DNA of 62,198 nucleotides. Origin: an uncultured Acidimicrobiales bacterium (GTDB taxonomy: Bacteria; Actinomycetota; Acidimicrobiia; Acidimicrobiales; AC-14). The stretch spans positions 319-62,516 of the forward strand of contig CADCTB010000106.1 in the NCBI GenBank assembly GCA_902805665.1, read 5' to 3'. Shown here piece by piece: positions 8,845 through 17,985 of the stretch. Each line of letters opens with the position of its first letter. Position 1 is the first letter of the stretch. The translations under genes and the position numbers were made by a program. The notes below the pieces were generated by a model. It saw only the letters and a program-made list of their open reading frames with translations. It was not told the origin of the DNA and did not search any database.

Positions 8845-9621
8845 GTGGACCGTGCCTACCGGGTCTTCGTGCCGCCCACCCTCGACCGGCGCCGTCCTGC
8901 GCCACTGGTGCTGGTCCTGCATGGTGGAGCCAACAGCGTCGAGGACACCGTCAAGACCACCCGGTTCGACCGCGAGGCGGCGGCCGGCGACTTCATCGTC
9001 GCCTATCCCGAGGGCACCCGGGGGGAGTGGAACGCAGGGACGTGCTGCGGCTCGGCGCCGAGCCGCAACCCCGACGACGTCGGCTACCTGACCGGCGTCC
9101 TCGACCAAGTGGAAGCGGACTACCCGATCGACAAGGCCCGGGTGTTCGTGGCCGGAGTCTCCAACGGGGCGATGATGGCCTACCGGTTCGCCTGCGAGCG
9201 GGCCGACCGCGTCACGGCCGTGGGCTCGGTGGCCGGCGCGGTGGTCGTCGACGGGTGCCGGCCCTCACGGCCGGTCTCGGTCCTGGAGATCCACGGCACC
9301 GAGGACCAGCTCATCCCCTACGAAGGCGGGAAGCCTTCGGCAGTCGAGGCGCAGAACGCACCGCCGTACACGTCGACGCCGGCCATGGTCCGGCGCTGGG
9401 CCGACCTCGACAGGTGCCCGCCGCCGTCGCCTACGCAGGTGGCCGGGCCGGTGACAACCGAGGCTTGGGAAGGCTGCGCCAACGGCTCGGCGGTGAGCCT
9501 CGTGACCGTGCAGGGTGCGGGACACATCTGGTTCGCCGACGGCCTCGGACCGGCGAACGGCGCCCTGGACGCGACGGCGACCATCTGGCGGTTCTTCGCC
9601 GCCTTGCGCCCCACGGCCTGA
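8845..9621 (+). CDS. PHB depolymerase/feruloyl-esterase-like alpha/beta hydrolase, probable lipoprotein
   Basis: The catalytic serine lies in GVSNGAM, the acid in HGTEDQLIPY and the histidine in GAGHIWF. LVLVLHGGANS supplies the oxyanion loop. This is the LpqC/CE1-like pattern, so a polyester or aryl ester is a likely substrate. The first standard start is GTG 8845. The same frame, however, is open back to 8710 and encodes GRRAAAIALGALLLTTACGG, a lipoprotein signal that has no ATG, GTG or TTG; an ATC at 8719 sits where an initiator is expected. The mature enzyme is therefore probably exported and lipid-anchored. It converges on the GH13 gene. Confidence 0.8.
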   Translation: MDRAYRVFVPPTLDRRRPAPLVLVLHGGANSVEDTVKTTRFDREAAAGDFIVAYPEGTRGEWNAGTCCGSAPSRNPDDVGYLTGVLDQVEADYPIDKARVFVAGVSNGAMMAYRFACERADRVTAVGSVAGAVVVDGCRPSRPVSVLEIHGTEDQLIPYEGGKPSAVEAQNAPPYTSTPAMVRRWADLDRCPPPSPTQVAGPVTTEAWEGCANGSAVSLVTVQGAGHIWFADGLGPANGALDATATIWRFFAALRPTA

Positions 9622-9630
9622 GCCCGGGCC

Positions 9631-11274
9631 TCAGCGACCGGGCGTCTCCCGGAGGCGGATCCACCGGTAGCCGTAGCCCGCCAGGTCCACGCCCTCGAGC
9701 TGGGGGGCGACCCGACCGTAGACCCGGTCGGCGAACATCTCGACCGGATCGCCTTCGGCACCGGGCTGCTCGCCCAGGTCGACGGTGCGCTTGCGGTCGG
9801 AGAGGTTGTGGAGGGCCAGCATCACCCCTCCCGGTGCCTCGTAGTGCAACGCCAGCACCGACGACTCACCGGTGTCGATGGGCGTGCAGACACCGATGCC
9901 GAACTCGGGGCACTCCCGCAGGGTGTGGAGCATGCGCTCCATCCAGTGCAGGAGCGAGCCGGGGTCGCGACGCTGGCTTTCGACGTTGACCGTCTCGTAG
10001 CCGAATTCACCACCGGTGATCACCGGGTGGTGCAGGTCCTTCTTCTTCGGTGTGGTGGAGAACCCGCCGTTGGCGGCGGCGGACCACTGCATCGGTGTGC
10101 GGATGGCGTCGCGCTCTTTGAGCGACAGGTCGTCGCCCATGCCGATCTCCTCGCCGTAGCGCAGCACGGGCGTTCCCGGAAGGGTGAACTGGAGGCTGTA
10201 CGCCATCTCGATGCGCCGGCGGTCGTTGCCCAGCATCGGGGCGAGCCGCCGCCGGATGCCCCGCCCGTAGAGCTGCATGGTCTCGTCGGGACCGAAGGCG
10301 GCGAAGCAGTCGGCCCGCTCCCGCTCACTGAGGCGGCCGAGGTCGACCTCGTCGTGGTTGCGCAGGAACGTCGCCCACTGGCAGGAGTCCGGGATGGAGG
10401 GCGTCGCTTCCAGGGCGGAGACGATCGGGCCGGCGTCGCCCCGGGCCATGGCCAGGAACTGGCGCTGGTTGACCAGGAAGTTGAAGAGCATGGGCAGCCG
10501 GTCGCCGGTGCCGAAGTACTCGACGAGCTCGTCGCGCTCGGCGTTGGCCTCGGCCAGGATGAGCGCGTCGCCCCGTCGCCAGGAAAGCAGCTCCCGGAAC
10601 TCGCGCAGGTACCCGAACTCCTTCGGCGCCTGCGGCTCGTTCGGCCGGGTGAGCTCGATGATGAACGGCGCGGCGTCCATGCGGAAGCCCGAGACGCCGA
10701 GCTGCAGCCAGAACGCCATGATCTTGCGGACCTCGGCTCGTACCGCCGGATTGGCCATGTTGAGGTCGGGCTGGAAGTCGTAGAAGCGGTGGTAGTACCA
10801 GGCGTCCGCGCCCTCGTCCCACGTCCACGTCTCGCTCTGCTGGCCCGGGAAGACCATGCCCTGGTGGCGGTCGGACGGCTCGTCCTTGGACCACACGTAC
10901 CAGTCCCGGTACTTCGACTCAGGGTCGGAACGGGCCGACTGGAACCACGGATGCTCGTCGGAGGTGTGGTTGACGACCAGGTCGATGATGACGCGCAGGC
11001 CGCGGTTGGCGGCCTGGTGCACAAGCTCGGCGAAGTCGCCAAGGGTGCCGAGGCGGGGATCCACGCCGTAGAAGTCGGCGGCGTCGTACCCGTCGTCGCG
11101 ATTCGGGCTGGGGTGGATGGGGTTGAGCCAGAGACAGGTCACGCCCAGCCGGGCCAGGTAGTCGAGGCGGCTGGTGAGACCGGCGAAGTCCCCCACCCCG
11201 TCGCCGTCGGAGTCCTGGAACGTCTCGACGTCGAGGCAGTAGATCACGGCCTGCTTGTACCAGCGCTCGTGCAT
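9631..11274 (-). CDS. GH13 alpha-glucan enzyme, trehalose synthase-like
   Basis: A 547-residue (beta/alpha)8 enzyme. GH13 regions are all present: DLVVNHTSDEHPWF, GFRMDAAPF with the nucleophile Asp, LILAEANAE with the acid Glu, and FLRNHDEVDLG with the third Asp. The N-terminus WYKQAVIYCLDVETFQDSDG and the RNHDE block resemble TreS (maltose/trehalose interconversion) more than amylase, although the usual maltokinase partner is absent nearby. It may act on maltose, trehalose or short maltodextrins. No signal peptide is seen. It lies 10 bases from a second GH13 gene, probably one operon. Confidence 0.8.
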   Translation of the reverse strand: MHERWYKQAVIYCLDVETFQDSDGDGVGDFAGLTSRLDYLARLGVTCLWLNPIHPSPNRDDGYDAADFYGVDPRLGTLGDFAELVHQAANRGLRVIIDLVVNHTSDEHPWFQSARSDPESKYRDWYVWSKDEPSDRHQGMVFPGQQSETWTWDEGADAWYYHRFYDFQPDLNMANPAVRAEVRKIMAFWLQLGVSGFRMDAAPFIIELTRPNEPQAPKEFGYLREFRELLSWRRGDALILAEANAERDELVEYFGTGDRLPMLFNFLVNQRQFLAMARGDAGPIVSALEATPSIPDSCQWATFLRNHDEVDLGRLSERERADCFAAFGPDETMQLYGRGIRRRLAPMLGNDRRRIEMAYSLQFTLPGTPVLRYGEEIGMGDDLSLKERDAIRTPMQWSAAANGGFSTTPKKKDLHHPVITGGEFGYETVNVESQRRDPGSLLHWMERMLHTLRECPEFGIGVCTPIDTGESSVLALHYEAPGGVMLALHNLSDRKRTVDLGEQPGAEGDPVEMFADRVYGRVAPQLEGVDLAGYGYRWIRLRETPGR

Positions 11275-11283
11275 GGGACCTAC

Positions 11284-12822
11284 CTACCCTGCGGGCCTGA
11301 GCACCACCGCGTCGGCCGCGGCCAGCCGTCCGTCCCACCGCTGACCCTCGCCGCCGTCGCGCGTGGCGACCTCGACGACCCAGTCGCCGAGGGGCGTGCA
11401 GACCACCTGGTCGTCGCCGAAGTTGGCCCACACCTGCCGCGTCTCGAAGCCGGCCGAGCGCTCATAGGCGAGGACGCCCTTGGGGGCGTCGACGAGCTGC
11501 CAGGAGCCGGCGCGGAGGGCCGCTGACCGGCGGCGGGCGGCGAGCAGGCGCCGGTACAGATGGAGGATCGAGCCGGGGTCCCTCGTCAGCGTTTCCGCGT
11601 CCTGCGTGCCGGCGCCCTTGGGCCAGGGCAGCCACGGCTCGGCCGGCCACCCGTGGCCCGGGCCGTCGTCCCACGGGATCGGGGCCCGGCAGCCGTCGCG
11701 CCCGCCCGGGTCGACCCGCACACCGTCGGGCACCTCGGCGTCGTCGAGGCCCAACTCCTCGCCGGCGTACATGAACGGCGTACCTCGGAGCGTGAGCAAA
11801 ACCGTGGCCGCCACGCGGGCCCGGGCCTCCGAGCCGCCGTAGCGATCCCGATGACGGGGCGTGTCGTGGTTCGACAGCACCCACACCGGCCATGCCCCGG
11901 TCGGGTTGAGCGCCTCCTCCGACTCCACGATCCGCTCCGCCCATCGGGTCGGATCCCATGGCGCCCACAGGAGCGAGAAGTTGAAGACCATGTGCAGCTC
12001 GTCGCCCGCCCCGTAGTACGGCGCCAGCAGGCCGGCCGACCCCAGGTTCACCTCGCCGACCATGACCCGGTCGCCGGGGTACGAGTCGAGCACCCGCCGG
12101 ATCCCTCGCAACAACGGATGCGCCGCGGGATGGTCGTGCACGCCCACCAGGTCCATGTCGGCGAGCTCGCGTGGATGGTCCGGCAACCTCTCGTCCTTGC
12201 CGATCAGATGGACGACGTCGGCGCGGAAGCCGTCGACCCCCCGATCGAGCCAGAAGCGCAGCACGCCGTGCATGGCGTCGACCACGCCGGGATGGCCCCA
12301 GTTCAGGTCGGGCTGCTCGGGAAGGAACAGGTGCAGGTACCACTGGCCCGTTCGCTCGTCCCAGGTCCAGGCGTGACCGCCGAAGGCAGCCTTCCAATTG
12401 TTCGGCGGGAGCCCTTCGGCCCGCCCATCCCGCCAGAAGTACCAGTCCCGCTTCGGCGAACTGCGGTCGGAACGCGACTGGAGGAACCAGGGGTGGCGGT
12501 CGCTCGTGTGGTTCGGCACCCAGTCGAGGAGGACGCGCAGCCCCTGCCCGTGGGCGTCGCCGAGAAGGGCGTCGAAATCGTCGAGGTCACCGAAGACCGG
12601 GTCGATGGCGCAGTGGTCGCTGACGTCGTAGCCGAAGTCGGCCATGGGCGACCGGTAGATGGGCGACAGCCACACACCGTCGACACCGAGCCACCGCAGG
12701 TAGGGCAGCCGGGACCGCAGTCCGGCCAGGTCGCCGATGCCGTCGCCGTCACTGTCCAGGAACGACCGCGGATAGACCTGGTAGAGAACGGCCGTCTGCC
12801 ACCAGGGCGTCTCGTGTGGCAT
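11284..12822 (-). CDS. GH13 alpha-glucosidase (oligo-1,6-glucosidase-like)
   Basis: 512 residues. Characteristic segments: WWQTAVLYQVYPRSFLDSDG, YDVSDHCAIDPVFG, DWVPNHTSDRHPWF, GFRADVVHLIGKD (nucleophile), VMVGEVN (acid/base), WVLSNHDTPRH (third Asp). These match the alpha-glucosidase/oligo-1,6-glucosidase group that releases glucose from malto-oligosaccharides inside the cell. No export signal is visible. It is upstream of and co-directional with the TreS-like gene, so together they may process storage glucan or imported maltodextrin. The exact linkage specificity cannot be read from the sequence. Confidence 0.85.
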   Translation of the reverse strand: MPHETPWWQTAVLYQVYPRSFLDSDGDGIGDLAGLRSRLPYLRWLGVDGVWLSPIYRSPMADFGYDVSDHCAIDPVFGDLDDFDALLGDAHGQGLRVLLDWVPNHTSDRHPWFLQSRSDRSSPKRDWYFWRDGRAEGLPPNNWKAAFGGHAWTWDERTGQWYLHLFLPEQPDLNWGHPGVVDAMHGVLRFWLDRGVDGFRADVVHLIGKDERLPDHPRELADMDLVGVHDHPAAHPLLRGIRRVLDSYPGDRVMVGEVNLGSAGLLAPYYGAGDELHMVFNFSLLWAPWDPTRWAERIVESEEALNPTGAWPVWVLSNHDTPRHRDRYGGSEARARVAATVLLTLRGTPFMYAGEELGLDDAEVPDGVRVDPGGRDGCRAPIPWDDGPGHGWPAEPWLPWPKGAGTQDAETLTRDPGSILHLYRRLLAARRRSAALRAGSWQLVDAPKGVLAYERSAGFETRQVWANFGDDQVVCTPLGDWVVEVATRDGGEGQRWDGRLAAADAVVLRPAG

Positions 12823-12866
12823 CTGGGGAGAAGTACCCCGGAGTTCCGAGGCGGTACCGTTGCCCC

Positions 12867-13142
12867 ATGGGCGGCATACGAATCACCCCCGCAGGGCCCC
12901 ACGAGTTCGGCGTCGAGGTCACCGAGGGCCAGGAGACCACCTCGCACCGCGTGCTCGTCCCGCCGTCGCTTCTCGACGACTGGGGCCTGGAGGACACCGA
13001 CTCGGAGGCGGTCGTCCGCGAGTCCTTCGCGTTTCTGATGGAGCGTGAGCCGGCGTCGTCGATCCTTCCCGAGTTCTCCCTGGCCATCATCCCCCGGTAC
13101 TTCCCGGAGTACCGCGACGAGCTGCCCGAGCGCCTCGGCTGA
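12867..13142 (+). CDS. Conserved small protein of unknown function
   Basis: 91 residues: a beta-rich N-terminus (MGGIRITPAGPHEFGVEV), then HRVLVPPSLLDDWGL and a helical C-terminus (VVRESFAFLMEREP, PEYRDELPERLG). No signal or membrane segment is seen. It looks like a real conserved small protein and I cannot name the family. No Shine-Dalgarno precedes the ATG, but TACCGT (12855-12860) lies seven bases before it, where a leaderless-transcript -10 box would be. It is divergent from the GH13 gene, 44 bases away. Confidence 0.65.
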   Translation: MGGIRITPAGPHEFGVEVTEGQETTSHRVLVPPSLLDDWGLEDTDSEAVVRESFAFLMEREPASSILPEFSLAIIPRYFPEYRDELPERLG

Positions 13143-13257
13143 GGCGCAACCGGTAGGTGTCAACCCCCAGATAGGTGTTGGAAGCGTCCGTCGGGAACCC
13201 TTGATCGGGTCCCCGGTGTGAGCTAGACCTCCGCCAAGAGGAACCCTGGGGGGACGT

Positions 13258-14775
13258 ATGAAGGCGCGCATGGTGGGGATGGCCGCGGCTGCGGCATTGA
13301 TGGTTGCGGGGCTGCTGGCGGCCATCGCTCAACCGGCGGCCGGCTTCGGCTCCTCGTCGCCACAGCCCGGACCGCCGTCGGTCAACGCCGGCGGCTACAT
13401 GACCTGCGGTATCCAGCCCGACATGACCGCCACCTGCTGGGGCGACAACGTGTCCGAGGGGCCGGGCCAGGCCACTCCGCCGGCGGGGGTTCGCTTCATC
13501 GAGGTGAACGCCGGCTACAACACCGCCTGCGGCGTCACCGTCACCCGCAGCATCGTGTGCTGGGGCAACAACACCGGCGGCAAGGTCACCGGCGTGCCCT
13601 CGGGCACGTTCCTCCACGTGGCGCCCGGGTTCAACTTCGTCTGCGCGCTGCGCACCGATGGCCACCCCGTGTGCTGGGGAGCGAACGACACCGGGGTCGT
13701 CGCCAACACGCCCACGAACGAGGTGTTCAAGGAGCTCACGGTCGGCATCCGCCACGCGTGCGGGCTGCGCTACGACGGCACCGTCGTCTGCTGGGGCTCG
13801 AACACGGACCGTCAGCAGACCGACATCCCGGCCGGGACGTTCATCTCCATCAACTCCGGGAACTTCACCATCTGCGGCATACGGCCCGACCTGAGCGTCG
13901 AGTGCTGGGGCCGCAACCAGGGCGGACAGCTCAACGAGCCTCCGGGCCCGTTCATCCAGGTCAGCGTCGGTTTCGCCCACGTCTGCGGGTTGCGGCCCGA
14001 TCGCAGCATCACGTGCTGGGGGCGGAACGCCGAAGGCCAGACCAACGCTCCTCCCGGCCAGTACACCAACGTGAGCGCCGGCACCTTCCACAGCTGCGCC
14101 ATGCCGGTCACCGGCCCGCCGGCCGTCTGCTGGGGGAACAACGCCGCCGGCAGGGTCCAACCCTCGCTGAGCCCCACCGCTCCTCCGGGTGGAACGGTCG
14201 GCACCCCCTATAGCCACCAGCTCACCATGAACACCCATCTGTCCCCGGCGCCGACCTTCAGGGTGGTCTCCGGGACGTTGCCTCCGGGCGTCTCGCTCAC
14301 CCCGCAGGGTCTCCTCGCCGGTACGCCGACGGCGCCCGGCACCTACGAGTTCACGGTGTCGGCGGCCAACGCCCTGTCTCCGCCGGACTGCCCCTTCGGC
14401 GCCACCGGCAGCTTCCCCTGCACGCCGGGCGACCCCTCGTCCGTCGCCACCGCCACCCGGGTCTACCGCATCGTGGTCACCGAGGGCACCGGCGCCCCCA
14501 CGACGACCACGCCGTCGCCCACCACCACGACCACCGTGCCCTCGCCCACGACGACGACCACGATGCCGTCGCCCACCACGACGACCACCCTCCCCGGGTC
14601 AGGCGCCCAGTGCCAGACGCTCCTGGCCCAGCGCGCCGCCTTCAACGCCAACCTCGACGCCTTGGCCGACCAGGTCGCCGACTTCCCTGAGGTGCTCGCC
14701 TCCGTCGAGGAGACCCGGGCCGAGGGCAACGCCGACTACAACCGGCAGCTGGCCCGAGCGGGCTGCGCCGTCTAG
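13258..14775 (+). CDS. Secreted RCC1-like seven-repeat protein with Ig-like domain and Thr/Pro linker
   Basis: 505 residues. A signal peptide occupies about residues 1-30. Seven repeats of about 38 residues follow, each with a C-[GA]-x...C-W-G-x-N core (for example CGLRYDGTVVCWGSN), giving a probable seven-bladed RCC1/BLIP-II-type propeller with a paired cysteine in every blade. Then comes a putative Ig-like domain (PPGGTVGTPYSHQL, GTLPPGVSLTPQGLLAGTP, GTYEFTVSA), three PSPTTTTT units and a helical C-terminal segment with two cysteines. A GGGGGGA tract precedes the ATG. Location is extracellular or cell-wall; the role, possibly adhesion or binding, is inference. Confidence 0.8.
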   Translation: MKARMVGMAAAAALMVAGLLAAIAQPAAGFGSSSPQPGPPSVNAGGYMTCGIQPDMTATCWGDNVSEGPGQATPPAGVRFIEVNAGYNTACGVTVTRSIVCWGNNTGGKVTGVPSGTFLHVAPGFNFVCALRTDGHPVCWGANDTGVVANTPTNEVFKELTVGIRHACGLRYDGTVVCWGSNTDRQQTDIPAGTFISINSGNFTICGIRPDLSVECWGRNQGGQLNEPPGPFIQVSVGFAHVCGLRPDRSITCWGRNAEGQTNAPPGQYTNVSAGTFHSCAMPVTGPPAVCWGNNAAGRVQPSLSPTAPPGGTVGTPYSHQLTMNTHLSPAPTFRVVSGTLPPGVSLTPQGLLAGTPTAPGTYEFTVSAANALSPPDCPFGATGSFPCTPGDPSSVATATRVYRIVVTEGTGAPTTTTPSPTTTTTVPSPTTTTTMPSPTTTTTLPGSGAQCQTLLAQRAAFNANLDALADQVADFPEVLASVEETRAEGNADYNRQLARAGCAV

Positions 14776-14784
14776 ATCACTGTT

Positions 14785-14813
14785 GGAGCGGGCCGTCGAC
14801 GACGGCCCGCTCC
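14785..14813 (+). terminator. Perfect 13-bp hairpin downstream of the RCC1-like gene
   Basis: GGAGCGGGCCGTC pairs perfectly with GACGGCCCGCTCC around GAC. It begins ten bases after the stop codon of the RCC1-like gene. No T-run follows, as is common for actinobacterial terminators. Confidence 0.65.
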
Positions 14814-14835
14814 GGCGGACTTCTACGGTCGGTCG

Positions 14836-15273
14836 GTGGCTGCGCTGTCGCCCCGGCTGGCACGGATCGTCGACGCCCTACCGCTGCGTCCCGGCCTCCG
14901 CGTCGTCGAGATCGGCTGCGGTCCCGGAGCCGCGGCTCGGGAGGTCGCCGAGCGCGTCGGCCCGCAGGGCCACGTGCTCGCCGTCGACCGTTCGGCGAAG
15001 GCGATCGCCCAGCTCAGCCGGTCTGCCGCCGAGTTGATCGCGGGCAAGCGGCTCACTGCTCGACAGGTCGCCGCGGAGGAGCTTGCGCTCGAACCGGGCG
15101 AGGAGCGCTATGACATCGCGTTCGCAGTGAGGGTCGGAGCGTTCGACGGCCGTGATCCCCACGCCGGATCGCAGGCGCTCGAGCGGCTGGGGCACGTCCT
15201 CGTTCCAGGTGGACGGCTGTTCATCGACGGGGGTGATCCCCTTCGGGAGATCACCGTGCCGGCCCCGCGTTAG
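14836..15273 (+). CDS. SAM-dependent methyltransferase, small class I
   Basis: 145 residues from GTG 14836. The SAM-binding motif I is VVEIGCGPGAAAREVA, followed by an acidic VLAVDRS strand end and a later LGHVLVPGGRLFIDGG that corresponds to motif III. The protein is shorter than typical class I enzymes and the C-terminal substrate-recognition part is minimal, so the methyl acceptor is unknown. It lies just after the hairpin that ends the RCC1-like gene and converges on sucD. Confidence 0.75.
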   Translation: MAALSPRLARIVDALPLRPGLRVVEIGCGPGAAAREVAERVGPQGHVLAVDRSAKAIAQLSRSAAELIAGKRLTARQVAAEELALEPGEERYDIAFAVRVGAFDGRDPHAGSQALERLGHVLVPGGRLFIDGGDPLREITVPAPR

Positions 15274-15285
15274 GCGGCACACGTC

Positions 15286-16173
15286 CTAGCCCAGGCCCTG
15301 CAGGACCTCTTTCATGCGGGAGCCGAGCTCGGTGGGGTCGAGGACGACCGTGGCGCCCGCCGCTTGCAGCGCTTCGATCTTGGCGGCCGCGCCGCCCTTG
15401 CCGCCCGACACGATGGCGCCGGCGTGACCCATGCGGCGGCCCGGCGGGGCGGTGACGCCCGCGACGTAGGCGACGACCGGCTTGTCCATCTCCCCGGCGA
15501 TGAAGCCGGCGGCGGCCTCTTCGTCCGCGCCACCGATCTCGCCGATCATGATGACGGCCCGGGTCTCGGGGTCGGCTTGAAACAGGCGGAGGCAGTCGAT
15601 GAAGCCCGTCCCCGGCACAGGGTCGCCGCCGATGCCGACGCAGGTGGTCTGTCCGATCCCGTTGCGGGTCAGCTCGTGGAGGGCCTGGTAGGTGAGCGTG
15701 CCGGAACGGCTGACCACGCCCACGGGGCCACCCGCCAGGGCGATGCCCCCCGGGGTGATCCCCAGGTTGGCCCTGCCCGGCGAGATCACGCCCGGGCAGT
15801 TGGGCCCGAGCAGGCGGGTACCTGGGCAGTTGCGAGCCAGGTGGTGGAAGGCACGGGCCTCGTCGTGGAGCGGGATGCCCTCGGTGATGCAGACCACGAG
15901 GGCGATGCCGGCGTCGCCCGCCTCGATCACCGCAGCGGCGGCGGCCCGGGCCGGCACGAACACCAGGCTGGCGTCGGCGCCGGTGGCGGCCACGGCCTCG
16001 GCCACCGTGTCGAAGACGGGGATGCCGTCGACGTCGGTGCCCCCCTTGCCCGGCGTGACACCGGCCACGATCGACGTCCCGTAGTCCCGGTTCCGCAGGC
16101 CATGGAACCGGCCCTGGCTCCCGGTGAGGCCCTGCACCAGCACCCGTGTCGAACCGTCGACGAGGATGCTCAC
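15286..16173 (-). CDS. sucD: Succinate-CoA ligase, alpha subunit
   Basis: The alpha subunit carries the phospho-histidine used in ATP/GTP-linked cleavage of succinyl-CoA in the TCA cycle. In 295 residues it shows [60 protein letters not shown], and [13 protein letters not shown], whose His is the phosphorylation site. Its GTG overlaps the sucC stop (GTGA), giving stoichiometric translation of the two subunits. Confidence 0.97.
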   Translation of the reverse strand: MSILVDGSTRVLVQGLTGSQGRFHGLRNRDYGTSIVAGVTPGKGGTDVDGIPVFDTVAEAVAATGADASLVFVPARAAAAAVIEAGDAGIALVVCITEGIPLHDEARAFHHLARNCPGTRLLGPNCPGVISPGRANLGITPGGIALAGGPVGVVSRSGTLTYQALHELTRNGIGQTTCVGIGGDPVPGTGFIDCLRLFQADPETRAVIMIGEIGGADEEAAAGFIAGEMDKPVVAYVAGVTAPPGRRMGHAGAIVSGGKGGAAAKIEALQAAGATVVLDPTELGSRMKEVLQGLG

Positions 16174-17324
16174 GACGAGGGCCCTGATGCGGCCAGGGTC
16201 ACCGCGGTCCGGGCCGCCTCGAGCATCGTCGGGCGTGACACCAGCCGGTCGGACTCGTGGGAGGCGAGGATGGCCCGTCCCTCCTCGGCGTTGGTGCCGT
16301 CGAGGCGGACGACGATCGGGCTGTGCAGCTCGACCCGCCCGAGCGCCTCGACGATGCCGTTGGCCACCTCCTCACCTCGGGTGATGCCCCCGAAGATGTT
16401 GACGAAGATGGCGCGGACGGCGGGATCGGCGTTGACGACCTCGAGGGCGGCGGTGATGACGTCGGCCGCCGCGCCGCCTCCCACGTCGAGGAAATTGGCA
16501 GCCCGCCCGCCGACCTGAGCGACGACGTCGAGCGTGGCCATCACCAGCCCCGCCCCGTTGCCGATGATCCCGACGCTGCCGTCGAGGCCCACATAGGTGA
16601 GCCCTTTCTCGCGGGCCGACCGCTCCCGCGGGTCGAGCCCCTCGACGTAGCGCCACTCCTCCCAGCCCGGATGGCGCCACGCCGCGTTGTCGTCGAGGAT
16701 CACCTTGGCGTCCATGGCCAGCACGCGGCCGTCGGCCACGACGGCCAGCGGGTTGACCTCGACCAGCTCGGCGTCCTCGGCCGTGTAGGCGTCGTAGAGC
16801 TTCACGAGCATCCCGGCCACCGGCTCGGCGGCGTCGCCGGTGATGCCGGCCGCCTCTACCGCCGCCGTCGCCTCAGCCTCCGACAGCCGCTCCAGAGGGT
16901 TGACGTGGAAGCGGTGGATGGCCTCGGGGAACTCGGCCGCCACCTGCTCGATGTCGATGCCTCCGCGGCCCGAGAGCATGCCCAGGTGCAGCTTGGCCGC
17001 CCGGTCGAAGGTGAAGGAGAAGTAGATCTCACGGGCCGCGGTCAGCGCCTCCTCGACCCAGATGCGGTGGACGAAGTGTCCCTTGATCGACATCCCGAGC
17101 ACCTCGCCGGCCGCCACGGCCAGCTCGGCGGCATCGTTGGCCACCTTGATGCCGCCGGCCTTCCCCCGGCCGCCCACCGGAACCTGCGCCTTGACCACCA
17201 CTGGGTAACCGATCGCGTCACCCGCCGCCACCGCCTGGTCGACGTCGAAGGCGACATGGCCGACGGGCACCGGGACACCGTGCGCGGCAAGGACGCGCTT
17301 GCCCGCGTGCTCGAGGAGATCCAC
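16170..17324 (-). CDS. sucC: Succinate-CoA ligase, beta subunit
   Basis: 384 residues from GTG 17324, close to the family length. It has the ATP-grasp N-terminus ([18 protein letters not shown]), [26 protein letters not shown] with the metal-binding Asn, and the C-terminal [12 protein letters not shown] and [15 protein letters not shown] that contact the alpha subunit. The GTG was chosen because the family start lies here. It is divergent from the Rieske-like gene, whose start is only 19 bases away. Confidence 0.96.
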   Translation of the reverse strand: MDLLEHAGKRVLAAHGVPVPVGHVAFDVDQAVAAGDAIGYPVVVKAQVPVGGRGKAGGIKVANDAAELAVAAGEVLGMSIKGHFVHRIWVEEALTAAREIYFSFTFDRAAKLHLGMLSGRGGIDIEQVAAEFPEAIHRFHVNPLERLSEAEATAAVEAAGITGDAAEPVAGMLVKLYDAYTAEDAELVEVNPLAVVADGRVLAMDAKVILDDNAAWRHPGWEEWRYVEGLDPRERSAREKGLTYVGLDGSVGIIGNGAGLVMATLDVVAQVGGRAANFLDVGGGAAADVITAALEVVNADPAVRAIFVNIFGGITRGEEVANGIVEALGRVELHSPIVVRLDGTNAEEGRAILASHESDRLVSRPTMLEAARTAVTLAASGPSS

Positions 17325-17343
17325 CGCCCCGCATACTAGGAGC

Positions 17344-17868
17344 GTGACCGAGCCCGATCCCCCGTACCCCGTCGAGGGCCCAGCCGCCGACCACGGCGCC
17401 GCCCACCGGCGGACGGTGCTCTTCACCGCCATCGGTGCGGTGCTGGCGGCCGCGCTGCTCTTCGCCGTCGTCGCCCGGGTGGCCGGCACGCGCACGGCCA
17501 CGTCCGGCGGTACCGACGCCGAAGGCAACAAGGTGGCCCAGTTCGAGATCGGACGGGCCACGGACTACGCGCGCACGATCGCCCGCGACGGCCCCATCCT
17601 GTTTCCCGATCCCAAGGGTGGGACCCGCGACATCTACGTGCAGCACCTCGGCGAGTCGAACTGGCTGGCCTTCGAGGCGCGGGTCGCCGGCGCCCCGCGC
17701 CGGTGCGTCCTCACCTGGGAACGCGACGCCCGGCACTTCGTCGACCCCTGCGACGGCCGTATCTACCCCGCCGACGGCGCCGGGCTGGTGACGTTCCCCG
17801 TTCGGGTCAACGACAAAGGACGGGTGATCGTCGACCTGGGCAGACCGACCACCGCCCAAGGGCCCTAA
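17344..17868 (+). CDS. Single-span membrane protein with Rieske-like C-terminal domain
   Basis: 174 residues. One transmembrane helix (VLFTAIGAVLAAALLFAVVA, about residues 22-41) is followed by an extracytoplasmic domain. Its second half (RRCVLTWERDARHFVDPCDG, then RIYPADG, VTFPVRVNDKGRVIVDLG) resembles the strands around a Rieske cluster. However, the CxH...CxxH pair is not intact: a cysteine and the DPCDG cysteine are present but both histidine ligands are doubtful. It may be a degenerate Rieske fold without a cluster. A link to sucCD is only by neighbourhood. Confidence 0.55.
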   Translation: MTEPDPPYPVEGPAADHGAAHRRTVLFTAIGAVLAAALLFAVVARVAGTRTATSGGTDAEGNKVAQFEIGRATDYARTIARDGPILFPDPKGGTRDIYVQHLGESNWLAFEARVAGAPRRCVLTWERDARHFVDPCDGRIYPADGAGLVTFPVRVNDKGRVIVDLGRPTTAQGP

Positions 17869-17985
17869 CGACGTATCAGGGGGGCTAGCACCACCATCAA
17901 AGAGGCAGGTCAGCACACTTTCGCCCGGGTCCCGGACATGACCAAATAGGACCACGGGCATTTCTTGCCTCGGAGGGGAGCTTCA

